Assembly (NCBI RefSeq): GCF_026151205.1
Contig: NC_087078.1
Span: forward strand, 15,083,118 to 15,147,117
Length of the DNA stretch: 64,000 nt
Source of the DNA: Bolinopsis microptera
Lineage: Eukaryota > Ctenophora > Tentaculata > Lobata > Bolinopsidae
Reading direction: 5' to 3'
The notes below the pieces were generated by a model, which was not told the origin of the DNA, searched no databases, and saw nothing but the letters and a program-made list of their open reading frames with translations. Both the position numbers and the translations under genes were made by a program. Shown piece by piece: positions 51,420-63,309 of this stretch. Positions within the stretch are counted from its first letter, which is position 1, and every line of letters begins with the position of its first letter.

Positions 51420-53729
51420 TTAAGATAACATATTTAAGTGTTCTGAAATGTTGCGGCCATGAATTTCTGTAATATCAGTTAATTGAAATTCGTCTGCCAA
51501 CAAAAGTTGTACTGTCTGTGAATGTCTCTTCTCGCAGCAGTAATATATTTCTGGTGGACGAAAGCCATTGAATGAGGTGTTCAACTCGTTCATATAGTCT
51601 CCAATCTCTGAGTAGACCACCCAGTCTCCCTCAGTAAGTTTCGGAACTTTTCTTAGTCCCAAATCATCTGCTCCATCGCATGAAACTCCCCATATGTGTG
51701 CATTCTGTAAACTCACCTGTGATTTTATTATTTATTTAAAGTTTCTTTGTGTATTGAACATGATCAAAGAGTGAAGGAACTTGGTACCTTAAATTCAAAC
51801 CTTTTGATGTGAACAATAACTTTTTAAGAACAGAGGTTCAATTTCAGATTGATATTGGGGATCAATTTGATGCCAGCTTAAGCCATTGTATACACCAGCT
51901 GACAGATGATACTCAGGATAACGACTGCCCTCCATTTTTGCCCCTAAAACACATGCAGCTGTACTTTGGCTTTTTCCCACCATAAAACTGAAATTATTGC
52001 ACCTTTATTTATTGTTGGGAGACAATTTGGAAAATATTGAAGGATGTAGAAATAATAAAATCAAGGTTATTTAATTTCCTAATTTATTAGCATTCATTGT
52101 TGATCGAATTTAGAAAATCTTACCTGCCGGGCTCTGCAACTACAATTGGGGACTCTCCCAAAGAGTGAAAATGTTCATCAACTGATCGCTGTATCAAATA
52201 GCCAATTTCCTTAGTTGACATTTTTTCATCATCTCGACGTTTGTACCCTCCTCCTATATCTGAAATTATGGCAATTCAACTAGGAAACAATTTAAATATT
52301 ACATCTCAGGAGACACCCTCAATTTAGAGGACCCAGCCAGTTCTTGATTCTTGAAGCTTTTTAGTCTTAAATTCGGGGACAGTCCTCAAACGAAAAGAAA
52401 ATTAATGAATGACAGTTTCATGTAATATAGTTTGCAGCAATTAACTTGTAAGCAAAATTGTTCCATGTTTGTACTCACCTAAAATGCTTGGATTATAGCC
52501 TAGTTTATGCATGATATCCCAACAGTGCCGAGCAAACTTAATTGTGTCCGTCCATGGTTCAGCATCATCTGCCCTTAGTCCTGGATGAAATGATATCCCT
52601 GAAACAGGGTATAAACTGTTCATGTTATAGGATCATACATAATTATGATAAGTTAAATCCCAATTATTACACTTTCTTGTGTTGATACCTTTATTAAAGT
52701 AGTCCACATCATAGGAAAAAAGTTGAGTCGTTTTTGGCTTAGTTTAAAAGTGAAACTCTACATTATAATACAATCATAACTAACTAATTACCTTTGATGT
52801 CTAGTTCTAGATTCTTGCAATGCATAAGAAGCTCTTCAAAATGACTCCAACCAACACCAAACTTGTTTCTAAAGTTCACCTAGACAAGATTAGAAATCAA
52901 TGTTAGAGATCTCTAGTGCTCATAAACCTCAAATTTGAATGCTACAGTATTTAAGATGGAAAATGAGTTTATTCGCCGAATTCATGTTTAATTGATTAAC
53001 TGAACTAAAAGATGGACTGGGCTTACCTCTACTTTATTTGCTGCTAATTTTGTAGGTTTAATTCTTATGAGAATGGGAGGAGTCTCTATTTCTGACATAT
53101 CTGGTGACAAACTTTGAGCATAGGGAAACGTCTGGTTTTTTAACTGATGATAGACCCTTTTGATCTTGTCACATTCTTGTGCACAATCTACTACTGTCAG
53201 CATTCTGTGTTTTATCACTTCTGCAATAAATCAACAAACAAAACCTTTTGAGATTGGAAAAAAAGGTACTGCAGATATGGCTTATTTAGTACTAAGCAAT
53301 GAAAATGGCTGTGTTAGATCTAAAAATACACCCATATCATCCAGAACATAGCTGATAAAGAAACCAACCTGCCACACAGTGATAATTTTTAAATGGATGA
53401 GATACTATGATTTTGTTAGGATTACACCCAGTAGAGAGGACACTTTGAATCTCTGGCAGTGATGCACAGTCGTAGCCTAATCCCATCCTGTGAAACAGTC
53501 TCTGTGTCACCGGATTATTCTGTGCTTTTAGAGCATAATACGGTTCTATTGATCCAAACCATTTCTTCCAGTTATCTATTTGATCAATAATGGATGAGAT
53601 GTTTGTGACAGAGAATGGTTCAGTCAGCATTTTGTCATTCTTCTCCTCAGCTATACTTCTCATAAAGCCTTTCATTGTTGTATTGTGGAGAACATGTACT
53701 TTCGAAAGATTTCTCAGCTTCCCTTGCAT
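51420..53729 (-). CDS. ornithine decarboxylase-like protein A (possible antizyme-inhibitor-type pseudoenzyme)
   Basis: A fold-III PLP decarboxylase homologue. Seven exons join in frame: 53729-53369, 53220-53027, 52879-52792, 52598-52479, 52259-52124, 51987-51801 and 51716-51420, giving 460 aa (human ODC 461). The PLP lysine is at residue 68 (PYYALK), followed by GYDCASLPEIQ, LIRIKP, FRNKFG, ISFHPG, DIGGGY, GVYN (Tyr323 equivalent), IDPQ (Asp332 equivalent), WGVSCDG (Cys360/Asp361 equivalents at 375/376), GDYMNE and TSFNGF. However, EPGR, whose arginine binds the PLP phosphate in ODC, is EPGS (Ser300), as in vertebrate antizyme inhibitors, and the HVGSG loop is HPGLR. Activity is therefore doubtful; AZIN-like regulation or a changed substrate is possible. 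The upstream neighbour at 54294 is divergently transcribed, 564 bp away. Confidence 0.94.
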
Positions 53730-54293
53730 AACACTAATTTTCCTGTAAGGATAGTTTACTAAATTATTATAAAAATGTTGGGGTAAGGAATTGTTCTTTA
53801 AGATGTTGGTGCAAAGGTGATTTGAAACTTTTACAAAATAGCAAATTTACAAATGTACAGCAAATCGAACAAAAATATAAAATGGGCCGAAATGTACACA
53901 TGCAAAGGCTAACTACACAGTAGCAGCAAACTGGACGATATACTAACTGATAAGCGAGAGCAGCTGTTTTAACACACAAATGTGATTATGAAAAATATAA
54001 CACAGGGACATGCTTGGGAAGGATGTACTGTTATGCTTTTATATATTCTAGAGAATAGGAAAATGGATTATCTCATCGATATTGGTAACATTTTAAGTCA
54101 TAAAAAATTGTTCTAATGTTTTATAAATGGAAACCTAAACTAATCTTTATTACAGGTTTATGGAGAACTAATTAGCAAAGAACCTAACGTTGTCCAGCCC
54201 TTTTTTCTGACGCCAATCTACTGAAGCTCTGAAGAAACATTTCGTTGTGAGAGTCTCAACTGACTGCTTTATCTCTTAACAAAGATACAAGGA

Positions 54294-55430
54294 ATGGGCC
54301 TATCGACAATTAGTATCTTTTCTTTGCTACTTTGGAGAGTAAACTCGTTCACTTGTCACCAATGTTCATCTATGCAAGTAAAAACACTGTCTACAGATGA
54401 AGCAAAGCATTACAGGAATAAAGTTGATCGCTGTGTTGATTACGATGGAACTGCTTCTTGTATTTCCAACTTGAAGCAAGGCTTATGCCATCTGACAGAA
54501 AACGACATGAAAGCCCAGTGCAACAACACTTGTGATTTGTGTAGATTCAAAGAGTCTGGAGAAATACAGTCTTATGACATGCTTTACTGGAACACTCAGA
54601 TCAATTTTCAAGAAAGGTTCCTTATATTGAATGTATCTCTTGTTTCTGTCGAGTCGTCAAATTATGTTGAGGAAATGGAACCTTATGAAGTCATTGATGG
54701 AAATTTGACAAGTTTTTTCGAGACTAATTTTGCATCAGAGCCATTCATCGTTGTCAACATGGGATCTTCGTATTCAGTGTTCAATGTATATGTCATAAAC
54801 AGATGGGGCCCAAACATTGCTCGGCATAACATCATATCCCTTGATTATGCTAAGATATCTGCCTTATGGATACCACCCATTGAAACCAAAACCACAGGAA
54901 ACTCTACATTTTGTGGTGAAATACGTATTCGTGGCGGATTTAGCTTGGACCAACAAACTTACAAAGTAGTTTGTTCCTCAAGACCGGTTTCTACCCATGT
55001 TAAGTTACACAGGGTGGACTATAACAAGCTAGAAATCACTGAAATAAGAGTTGGTGTGATCGATAACGATAATCAGTGTGGTAAAACTATAGTGTCAGAA
55101 TGTGATCCCTATCTTGGAAGTGATCAATGCTATAAATCAGAATTATCTGGGATATGGCACGGGAGAAGGATAGTTCACACTGAACGAGGTTGCCACTATC
55201 CAACTCAAAGCAATCAAACAACTTGTCCCAATCTCATGGGTCGCTTAAACAAAAGGTGGGAGCATTTGAAAAGTGAATACACTATTGTAGGCGCGTATGA
55301 CCCTAATTCATTTGCTATGACAACATGTGATCAATTCCTTTGTGATGGTAACCAATGCAATGGAGTAGGTAAGCTGTCGGGTGTCGAATCATATTTGATC
55401 ATTCTTCTTCTAGCCTTCAACATTCTGTGA
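54294..55430 (+). CDS. secreted/GPI-anchored ShKT + discoidin-like + Ly6-like protein, unknown function
   Basis: A single-exon gene of 378 aa. Residues 1-18 form a signal peptide. FTCHQC (21, 24) resembles the start of a Ly6/uPAR domain. Six cysteines at 47, 56, 65, 76, 80 and 83, ending C-NNTC-DLC, form a ShKT-type domain, a fold used in many matrix proteins and proteases as well as in venom peptides; here it is part of a large surface protein. Residues about 100-255 (VIDGNLTSFFETN, FIVVNMGSSYSVFNVYVINR, CGEIRI, EITEIRVGV) resemble an F5/8 type C/fucolectin-like sandwich. Residues about 262-355 are cysteine-rich and end CDGNQCNG, like the C-terminus of a Ly6 domain. A hydrophobic tail (358-378) suggests GPI anchoring. 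The lack of introns may mean retroposition. Confidence 0.88.
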   Translation: MGLSTISIFSLLLWRVNSFTCHQCSSMQVKTLSTDEAKHYRNKVDRCVDYDGTASCISNLKQGLCHLTENDMKAQCNNTCDLCRFKESGEIQSYDMLYWNTQINFQERFLILNVSLVSVESSNYVEEMEPYEVIDGNLTSFFETNFASEPFIVVNMGSSYSVFNVYVINRWGPNIARHNIISLDYAKISALWIPPIETKTTGNSTFCGEIRIRGGFSLDQQTYKVVCSSRPVSTHVKLHRVDYNKLEITEIRVGVIDNDNQCGKTIVSECDPYLGSDQCYKSELSGIWHGRRIVHTERGCHYPTQSNQTTCPNLMGRLNKRWEHLKSEYTIVGAYDPNSFAMTTCDQFLCDGNQCNGVGKLSGVESYLIILLLAFNIL

Positions 55431-55483
55431 ACTAAAGAAGAAATTGCCTGGCAGCGGTGCTATGAAATTTGCAATTGTTATTA

Positions 55484-56095
55484 TTATCTTCTTACATCTA
55501 TCTTACTGCGCTTCTGATCAGTTATGAGCTGATTAATTACATTTTCAGTTCGGACGAAATTTATAAACAAATGTACAGACTTTATTTTCGAGCCATTTTT
55601 ATATCCTTTTATGGTCGCAAAGTAGTAGTAATCACATAATTTTAGCCCTGTCATGAGGTTAACAACATAGACGTTGATGCTCGCTGGCCCTGCACCCAGT
55701 TCTGTCAACCCTAGTACAGATATATTATGACGCAATGAAACTACACCTCGAAACTTAACATAAATATTATCCATTAAGAATTTAAACATATCTATCAGGT
55801 CACTACATGTAAAAGACCACTTAGTCTTATTAACTCCCGACCATCTAGCTTTAAACTGGTCGTTGATATTGATAAAGTCAAGTTTCTTTTCCTCAAAACA
55901 TAATTTAATTAAAGATGATAACTTCTCAATAAGTTTGTCATGGGGAAGGTTGGTGTACAGTTTCTTAAAATCAAACGAATACACTGACTTAGCTGAGCAG
56001 GCATTATTAAGATAATTAAGGTTGGATGTCACTCTGTCTTTATTGTCGACAATCCAATAACCAGAAGCGTTTAAGAACTTAAAATATTTAGGGTT
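55484..56095 (-). pseudogene. Penelope-like element reverse transcriptase fragment
   Basis: The minus-strand frame reads FNPKYFKFLNASGYWIVDNK, then SVYSFDFKKLYTNLPHDKLI and MDNIYVKFRGVV. F-D-(F/V)-x-x-LYTN-(I/L)P-H-x-x-L is the first catalytic-Asp block of Penelope-like and related RTs. The GIPMG-type block has decayed (LGLTELGAGPAS) and the later YADD motif and GIY-YIG endonuclease are missing. Dead, 5'- and 3'-truncated copy. Confidence 0.8.
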
Positions 56096-56099
56096 GAAT

Positions 56100-57240
56100 G
56101 AGCAACTACTCAGGCAATACGTGCACTGTGCACTGAAGTTTTGGTTGGAGAGAATGTGAAATTTACACTACCTTAGCTGTTTCTGGCATCACAGTGCTTT
56201 TTACCATCAGGTAACTACTGTTGAACAATAGAACTAAGACTGAAAATATAAAAAAATATTAAAACTCGTCACAATAACGACAACTATCTCATATTAAATA
56301 TCGCCTTAAATCTTAGAATTAGCGACTCCTAAGAAGAAAGCAAATTACTCGTAACCTTAATCATCCAACTTCAAAACACGACAACAAACTTAACCGTGTA
56401 CCCTTGATAACATAACCCATCCTTTAGTATATCGTACAAGTATGGCATCCAATACATTTCATCCAAACTCACGCCACAAATTATATTCCTTAGATCGGCT
56501 GTGAAAACTTATTGTCTACTCTGGATCTGAGGTACAATAAACCAACGTGACTCTCATGCCCCTATACTCCTTCTCATGCCTTCACTTCACCTCACTTCAC
56601 CTGACACATCACACCTTCAGAGGGTTTGCTGACATCAAGCAACCTGATGCACTTATTTCATAATCGTCCCGTTAACCCTTCTGCCTTGGACGCTAAGTCC
56701 AGCTGCACTCTATAACGTAGCCTTCTTGCTTAGTTTTTGCACTTATCTCGCCCTTGAATTAAATCACCCTCCAACTTCCAAGTAGGGTTTCCATTATCGG
56801 TATTCTAAATATTTTTATCGGTGATTTTAGATTTTGGGCAATAATGACTTAGTAACATTCGAGAAAATCACATTAACCAAAATATAAATATTATGTAGAC
56901 TGTAACCAGTACAGACTAGACTGTAACCAGTACAGACTGGAATAAATTTGAAACGTGACTTGGCTAGGGCTGGGATTAGAGAAAGTAAGTAACTTACTGT
57001 ACTTACTGTAAGTTGGTAAGGAACTGTTCGACCAACGTTGTATTTTTAGAATCATAACATTATCCATACTATGTTATCTGTTCAACAACTCTTTTTAATT
57101 AATTGCGTATCTAGTCGGATTGAAATTGTGTTATTCTTGAATTTATTCGTCACAATTTCACTAATTACAGCAAATTTCAGTTTTATTCAGAATATTTTAT
57201 CTTTCAAATGTTGGAGTTGTTTGCTATTTATTAGTCTCAC
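56100..57240. other. stretch without recognisable gene
   Basis: AT-rich. Short direct repeats only, such as GACTGTAACCAGTACAGACT at 56898-56938 and ACTTACTGTA near 56993-57010. Confidence 0.5.
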
Positions 57241-57245
57241 GATGA

Positions 57246-57358
57246 GTTGAAAGAGACAAGGACAGATGAAACAGGAAGTTAGGAATGTAAGCAAATTTTC
57301 GGCGAAAATTTTCCTACCTTCCTGTTTCATTAATTCATTTGTCCTTGTCTCTTTCAAC
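57246..57358. repeat. 113-bp hairpin repeat (MITE-like)
   Basis: GTTGAAAGAGACAAGGACA and GAAACAGGAAG are mirrored by CTTCCTGTTTCA and TGTCCTTGTCTCTTTCAAC, with an inner AAATTTTCGGCGAAAATTTT palindrome. The arms differ by small indels. Confidence 0.85.
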
Positions 57359-57901
57359 CGGATATTATCCAACTATCAATATTTTATCTAAGATACTTTT
57401 ATTTTATGCTATGATATGATACTATAAACAGAAGATCTATGATTTATGTATAATTTATGTATAGTTCATGTGTATAATTTATGATTCATTTACTTGATTA
57501 ATATGATAAGCTTAGAGGTTGATGCTTTACTTGGAATCGTTTACGAACTCAGCCTGCTTCACTGATGAATTAGTACCTATCGTGCTAATTGGTTTTCTTC
57601 ATGTTGCGATTTAATGTTTACATAATGACTAAACGAGGTGCTACTAATAATTAAACCACTAACCAGTAACCAGTAATGAAAATGAAAACAAAGGTAAGAC
57701 AAGCATATTAATAGGATAATAAGTGCAACTAAGGATTTGCTAACGCAGCTTTTCCAAATTTGCAGCCGATAGCATTAATATGGCTTTATTTATTCCTTTA
57801 GTATTAGTAATGTAGAGTCTATCCTGGCCGCAGCAACAATTGTAGAGTCTGTATTACTCGTATCTCACACGAATAGCACTACTGACTCAAATACAGATTA
57901 A

Positions 57902-59925
57902 AGGACCAGTTAACTGAAAAAAAAGTTATCCTCATATTTTGACAGATTGTGACAAATAGCAAACTAAGCAACGAGTCGAAATTCCTAAATCTCTAACTGC
58001 TCTCTAACGCGTGTAAATAGCGTTTGTATTATTTTGGCGATGACGTCATAAAGTCCCTTGCGCGCAGATGAGCTCGTGAGACTGTATTTTACAGGTAGAA
58101 AATGGACATAATACAATCTTTTCCCCCGAACAACTCGAAAAGTAAGCAATTTAGGGTACATGTTGCTTCATAAGTTGTATATAAACATGGCCATTCTGCA
58201 CAATTTGCACACATTCAAAAACCTTTAGGGCCTTCATAGCCCAATTTACCAGATACCCATAGTTTTGCATGATTTCTGGAACCGAAAATCAGTTTTTCGC
58301 CAATAACTGAAAAAGTAAGCCCTTTAAGGCATATGTTTGTTCGTAAGTCATATATTAATATGCTAATTGCGGTTCTTTTGCACCCTGTCTAAAGACTCTA
58401 TCACGATCCTATCGAAAATGGGCTCAGCACCACGCCCAAAATGGTTTTTGGCGAATTTCTCGAAAAGTAAGGATTTTAGGCCATGTGTTGCTCAATAACT
58501 CCTATATAAACATGCATATGCGGCTTCGTTTAAGCCTATTTTGAAGTCTCTACGACTTTCAGAAGCACGGGGTCGGTTACGTTATTGGGTCAATATGGGC
58601 GTGGCCCTCCTGGGTTTTCTCCACGGTCAAAAAAATGTCTCCAAACGAAAATCGTTTATTCATAACTTCGGGAAGGTCTGTGCAAAGTTTCGTGAGTATT
58701 AGAACATTTGCAGGTTCATTTCCATAAATGTCCATAAATGACTGGACTACACAACTTTAGAGTTAACTTTAGAGAAACTCATAAGTCATTTATCTCAAAT
58801 TAAGCTGTTAGTGTCCATGATCAACCTGTGGCGACAATGTTTTACGTGAAATGTAAAAATCAGAAGTAATATAAAAAGTGTATTTTTAGATTAAAGTGCT
58901 AGCTCATAGTTTTAGAATTGTATAGATTAACGTTGGTCGTTTAGCCATCTAACAATCGATCGTGCCGTAATATATGGCCAGAGAATAATAGGGTCTTGGA
59001 AATTCTATAGTTGTTCAGTGGGTCGATTGACTGAACACGTTTGCACTTGGTATTTAAACTTACCTATACCAGTAGTTTATTTATGTTATGTACCGATGAT
59101 AATGCAATTAGGATAACAACTAGGTAAGCCGTAAGTCTAATTCAAAACACACCTCACACCGTACACTCCGATCAGTATTACTATTTGGTAGACCGGGTAT
59201 TTTGGCGGGAATTCTGTTCCCACGGCACTGTTCTGATAGAAGCTACTTCTACTAATGGTCCCAGAGGAACGGCCGTAAAGTAGCCAGACTTCTTGTCTCC
59301 TGTACTGGCTGACACATGCGGGTTAAAGTTAGAAATTTCGCTATGCTATAAATTATAATTGCTCTCGGAATTGAACAAACTCCTACTTATCTGGATCCTT
59401 TCTAAATTCGTTAGAGTTTCATGGACTGGAGAAAAATAATCGGTACAGTCTCCCTGCTTGTGTAATTAAGCAATGAAAACAATCCAAAATTATCACATAT
59501 GACATAAGTTGTAATAGCAGAAACTTTCTAACCGCACATTCACCCGCCACTGTTCAAGAACCTATATCACTGTTTAAAATCATGACGTGAGCACTGTACA
59601 TCCAATCAGCTATTCCTTTAGTTAGGATGATAGCCAAAACTATAAGGATTTTGGAGAACTAGGGTAATAGTCATAATTCTAAAATTTGAGTGAGTTACAC
59701 GTGTTTTATTGACGATGATAAACATTTGCAATGTATTACGCTATGCAAGCGCGCACTGAGGGACTTTATGACGTCACGAGGCCACAGCTTATTATTGCAA
59801 TAACACGTGTTACACGTACGCTAGAGAGTTGGTTCTTTCGGCGATACGATTCTTTACCAGTTTGTCACAGCTGATTTAAATCTTAGCCAAATTGAAGACT
59901 ACAAATTTTTCAGTTAACTGGTCCT
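57902..59925. mobile_element. 2.0-kb non-autonomous DNA transposon flanked by TTAA
   Basis: The perfect TIR AGGACCAGTTAACTGAAAAA starts at 57902 and ends, inverted, at 59925. TTAA borders both sides (57898-57901, 59926-59929), the signature of piggyBac or Kolobok integration. Subterminal sequence is also partly mirrored (GACGTCATAAAGTCCCT near both ends). The interior has three degenerate units of about 170 bp (from 58130, 58308 and 58475) sharing CTCGAAAAGTAAG-like and TATATAAACATG strings. No transposase. Confidence 0.85.
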
Positions 59926-59929
59926 TTAA

Positions 59930-60354
59930 CCTAGCGCACTTGTAACTTAATAGTTAATACTAAAGATCCAAGTTGTACCCTAAAGCTAAGATAGCGAGAG
60001 AGGTATTCTACTTGAAAGAGAAGTGAAACTAGTCATTAAGATGGGCAGCTAACAATAGCCATCTACAACTAATAAACTTAGAATTATACAATATGACAAA
60101 CTTATTACCTACTATTATATAAAGATAAATACTTTATGAAGATTGCAGATAACTAAATGAAGAAGATTCCTACAATTAATACATTATTCTAGTTAATGCT
60201 AAGACACGATGGTCGCCCCAAACTTAGATACCTAACTTCATGCCCTCTAAATATAATATCAGAACCGTTGAGTTTATTCCAGGAACATCATTCAAATCAT
60301 CAACTTAATTTCATCAAAAGTTTATTCTGAATGACTTTTTGAAACTTTATTTGA
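59930..60354. other. 3' flank of ODC-like gene B
   Basis: AT-rich, without recognisable features; probably holds the 3' UTR of the minus-strand gene that stops at 60355. Confidence 0.45.
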
Positions 60355-63309
60355 TTAATCGCGGTCATCAATTTCTGTAATATCAGTAAACTGAAATTCG
60401 TCTGCCAACAAATGTTGTACTGCCTGTGAATGTCTTTTCTCACAGCAGTAATATATTTCTGGTGGATAAAAACCATTAAATGAGGTGGTCAACTCGTTCA
60501 TATAGTCTCCGATCTCCAAGTAGGCTACCCAGTCTCCCTCTGTAAGTTTCGGAACTTTTTTAAATGCCAGATTATCTGCTCCAGCACATGAAACACCCCA
60601 AAATTGCGAATTTTGCAAGCTCTCCTGTGATAATCATATTGTAATAATAACTTTAGGTTAAAATCTAAAGTTTCCATGTGTATTATATTATTTAAAGCAG
60701 TTTCATTTAAAGCAAAATAAGAATACTGCCCATAATATATATAAACCCATCACCCCTAATGTAAACATCACCCCTAATGTAAACATCACCCCTAATGTAA
60801 ACATTTCAAATACTTTAATTTAGTGAGTAAATATTAAAAGAATTGACAACGTTTGATTCAAACCTTGAATGGAGAACCATTTTTAGAGAACAGAGGTATC
60901 AGTTCAGCTTGATATTGGGGATCAAGTTGATGCCAGCTTACGCCGTTGTGTACACCCACTGAAAGATGGTACTCGGGAATAAGACCGTTCTCCATTTTTG
61001 TCCCCAAAACGCATGCAGCTGTGCTTGTGCTTTTACCCACCATAAAACTGAAATTATCACTCGTTACTTACATTAATTGCTACAAAATTTGAGGATTGAA
61101 ATATTCTACGTTCATTGCATTGTTATGTATGTATGTTAGAAACCGATTGTTGATAGAATTTAGAATAGCTTACGCGCCAGGCTCGGCAACAACAGTCGGG
61201 ACATCTCCAAATGAGTGAAAGTATTTATCAACTGATTGCTGAATTAGGTGGCCGATTTCCTTTGTAAGGATTCCTTTACCATCATCTCGACTTTTGTAGC
61301 CTCCCCCTATGTCTGAAATGATCACGACGACTTGAACTATTTGGATGATGGACCTCAAAATCGGGAAGAACATTTGAGCTAGTAAATCTCGTAACATGTT
61401 ATAATATGATTTAAATTCTGAAAATATAGCTCTAAAGTGTACAGTACTGATTTATTTACTCTCGCACAGTCTTAGTTAGTTCTCACCTAAAATGCTTGGA
61501 TTGAAGTCTAGAGAACGCATGATATCCCAACATTTTCGAGCAAACTTAATTGTGTCTGTCCATGGTTCAGCATCATCTGCCCTTAATCCTGGATGAAACG
61601 ATATCCCTGAAATAGGTTTTAAATGGTTAGTCAAATTGCCAAACGAAAATACTAAATATAGTCTATAATAAGCATAGATTTATCCTAGAATTCGTAATAT
61701 TTACCAGGAATTTGTTATACAGTTATACCTCCACCAATAAAATTTAATCACATCTTGATAAAGTTAAAAGAAACAAAATCTCAATATAAGTATAGGAGTA
61801 TGACATTATAAATACTACAGTATGGTAAAAAACATTCTACTCACTTACTTTCACATGATAAGTTACTGACACAGTTAAAACTTAAAAGCTAAATAAGAAG
61901 ATACCTACGATTACTAAGTTCTTGTAAGACCGCTCTATCTTACTTGTAATTCGAAAGATTATGTTTGTCCGTATAATGTATGTACGACTGCCCACGTGCA
62001 AATTAGATGAAAAATAAGAAGATGCAAAGTTACCATGGTAACGGTGTGCAAAAGCGCACGTGCACGTGCAAAGATTTGCGAGCGACATTTTTATCGGTTT
62101 CGTTGTTATTACGTTGTGTTTAGTGCGAGCAACATTTTAAAGTTTTAATCGGCTGTATCTTCGGTTGTGTACTAGATAATTTTTGATGCGGTAAAAGCTA
62201 ACTACCAAAGAAAACTATTAGCTTCCTCCCTGTGAACACGGGCTTTCTAGTATTATATAATATACAGTATTATAAGTATATAGCTATGAGAACAATAATC
62301 AGGCCGTTGTTTTACCCATATCTTTAAAACAGATGCGAAAACTACTAACATTACCTTTAACGTCTAGCTTTAGTTTCTTGCAATGCAAAACAAGCTCCTC
62401 AAAGTTGCTCCAATCAACACCAAACTTGTTGCCAAAAGATATCTGGAAAAGATATTATGAAATAAATGTTGAAGAAGCCTACATTCTCTCATTACGTAAT
62501 TGGTATTTTAAAATAATTAAGATGACAAATTTGTTTACGTTTAAAAGCAATGACTTGAGTACAAAATTAACATACCTCAACTTTACTTGCTGCTAATTTT
62601 GAAGGCTTGATTCTTATGATAATGGGAGGAGTCTCTATTTCTGACATATCTGGTGACGAACTTTGAGCATAGGGAAACGTCTGATTTTTTAACTGATGAT
62701 AGACCCTTTTGATCTTTTCACATTCTTGTGCACAATCTACTACTGTCAGCATTCTGTGTTTTATCACTTCTGCAATAAATCAACAATCAAAACCTTATGA
62801 GATTGGAAAAAAAGGTACTGCACTCGTGAGGGCTATTCATTTTCTGTGGCTATTGCTTATTTAGTATTAGAAGCAATAAAAATGGCTGTGTTAGATCTAA
62901 AAATACACCCATATCATCCAGAATATAGCTGATAAAGAAACCAACCTGCCACACAGTGATAATTTTTAAATGGATGAGATACTATGATTTTGTTAGGATT
63001 ACACCCAGTAGAGAGCACACTTTGAATCTCTGGCAGTGATGCACAGTCGTAGCCTAATCCCATCCTGTGAAACAGTCTCTGTGTCACCGGATTATTCTGT
63101 GCTTTTAGAGCATAATACGGTTCTATTGATCCAAACCATTTCTTCCAGTTATCTATTTGATCAATAATGGCTGAGATGTTCGTGACAGAGAATGGTTCAG
63201 TCAGCATTTTGTCATTCTTCTCCTCAGCTATACTTCTCATAAAGTCTTCCATTGTTATGTCGTGAAGAACATGACATCGTTCTTTCGGAAGATCTTCCTG
63301 CCCTTCCAT
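60355..63309 (-). CDS. ornithine decarboxylase-like protein B (probable pseudoenzyme)
   Basis: Tandem paralog of the gene at 51420-53729 with the same seven-exon plan: 63309-62946, 62769-62576, 62442-62355, 61606-61487, 61312-61174, 61047-60864 and 60624-60355, giving 452 aa in one frame. The PLP lysine is kept at residue 69 (PYYALK), as are DCASLPEIQ, ISFHPG, DIGGGY and Cys376. It has lost more catalytic positions than A: EPGR is EPGA (Ala302), the Tyr323 equivalent is His335 (GVHN), and the Asp361 equivalent next to the catalytic Cys is Ala377 (SCAG). An active ornithine decarboxylase is therefore unlikely. The C-terminus is about 9 residues shorter than in A and lacks a vertebrate-style degradation tail. 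Intron 3 contains a 280-bp dispersed repeat, and intron 6 three CATCACCCCTAATGTAAA repeats. Confidence 0.93.
60750..60804. repeat. 18-bp tandem repeat in ODC-like gene B intron
   Basis: Three copies of CATCACCCCTAATGTAAA lie in the last intron. Confidence 0.9.
61976..62262 (+). repeat. 280-bp dispersed repeat, copy 2
   Basis: Same family and orientation as 43617-43905. It lies in intron 3 of ODC-like gene B and is absent from the shorter intron 3 of paralog A, so it inserted after the gene duplication or was lost from A. Confidence 0.85.
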
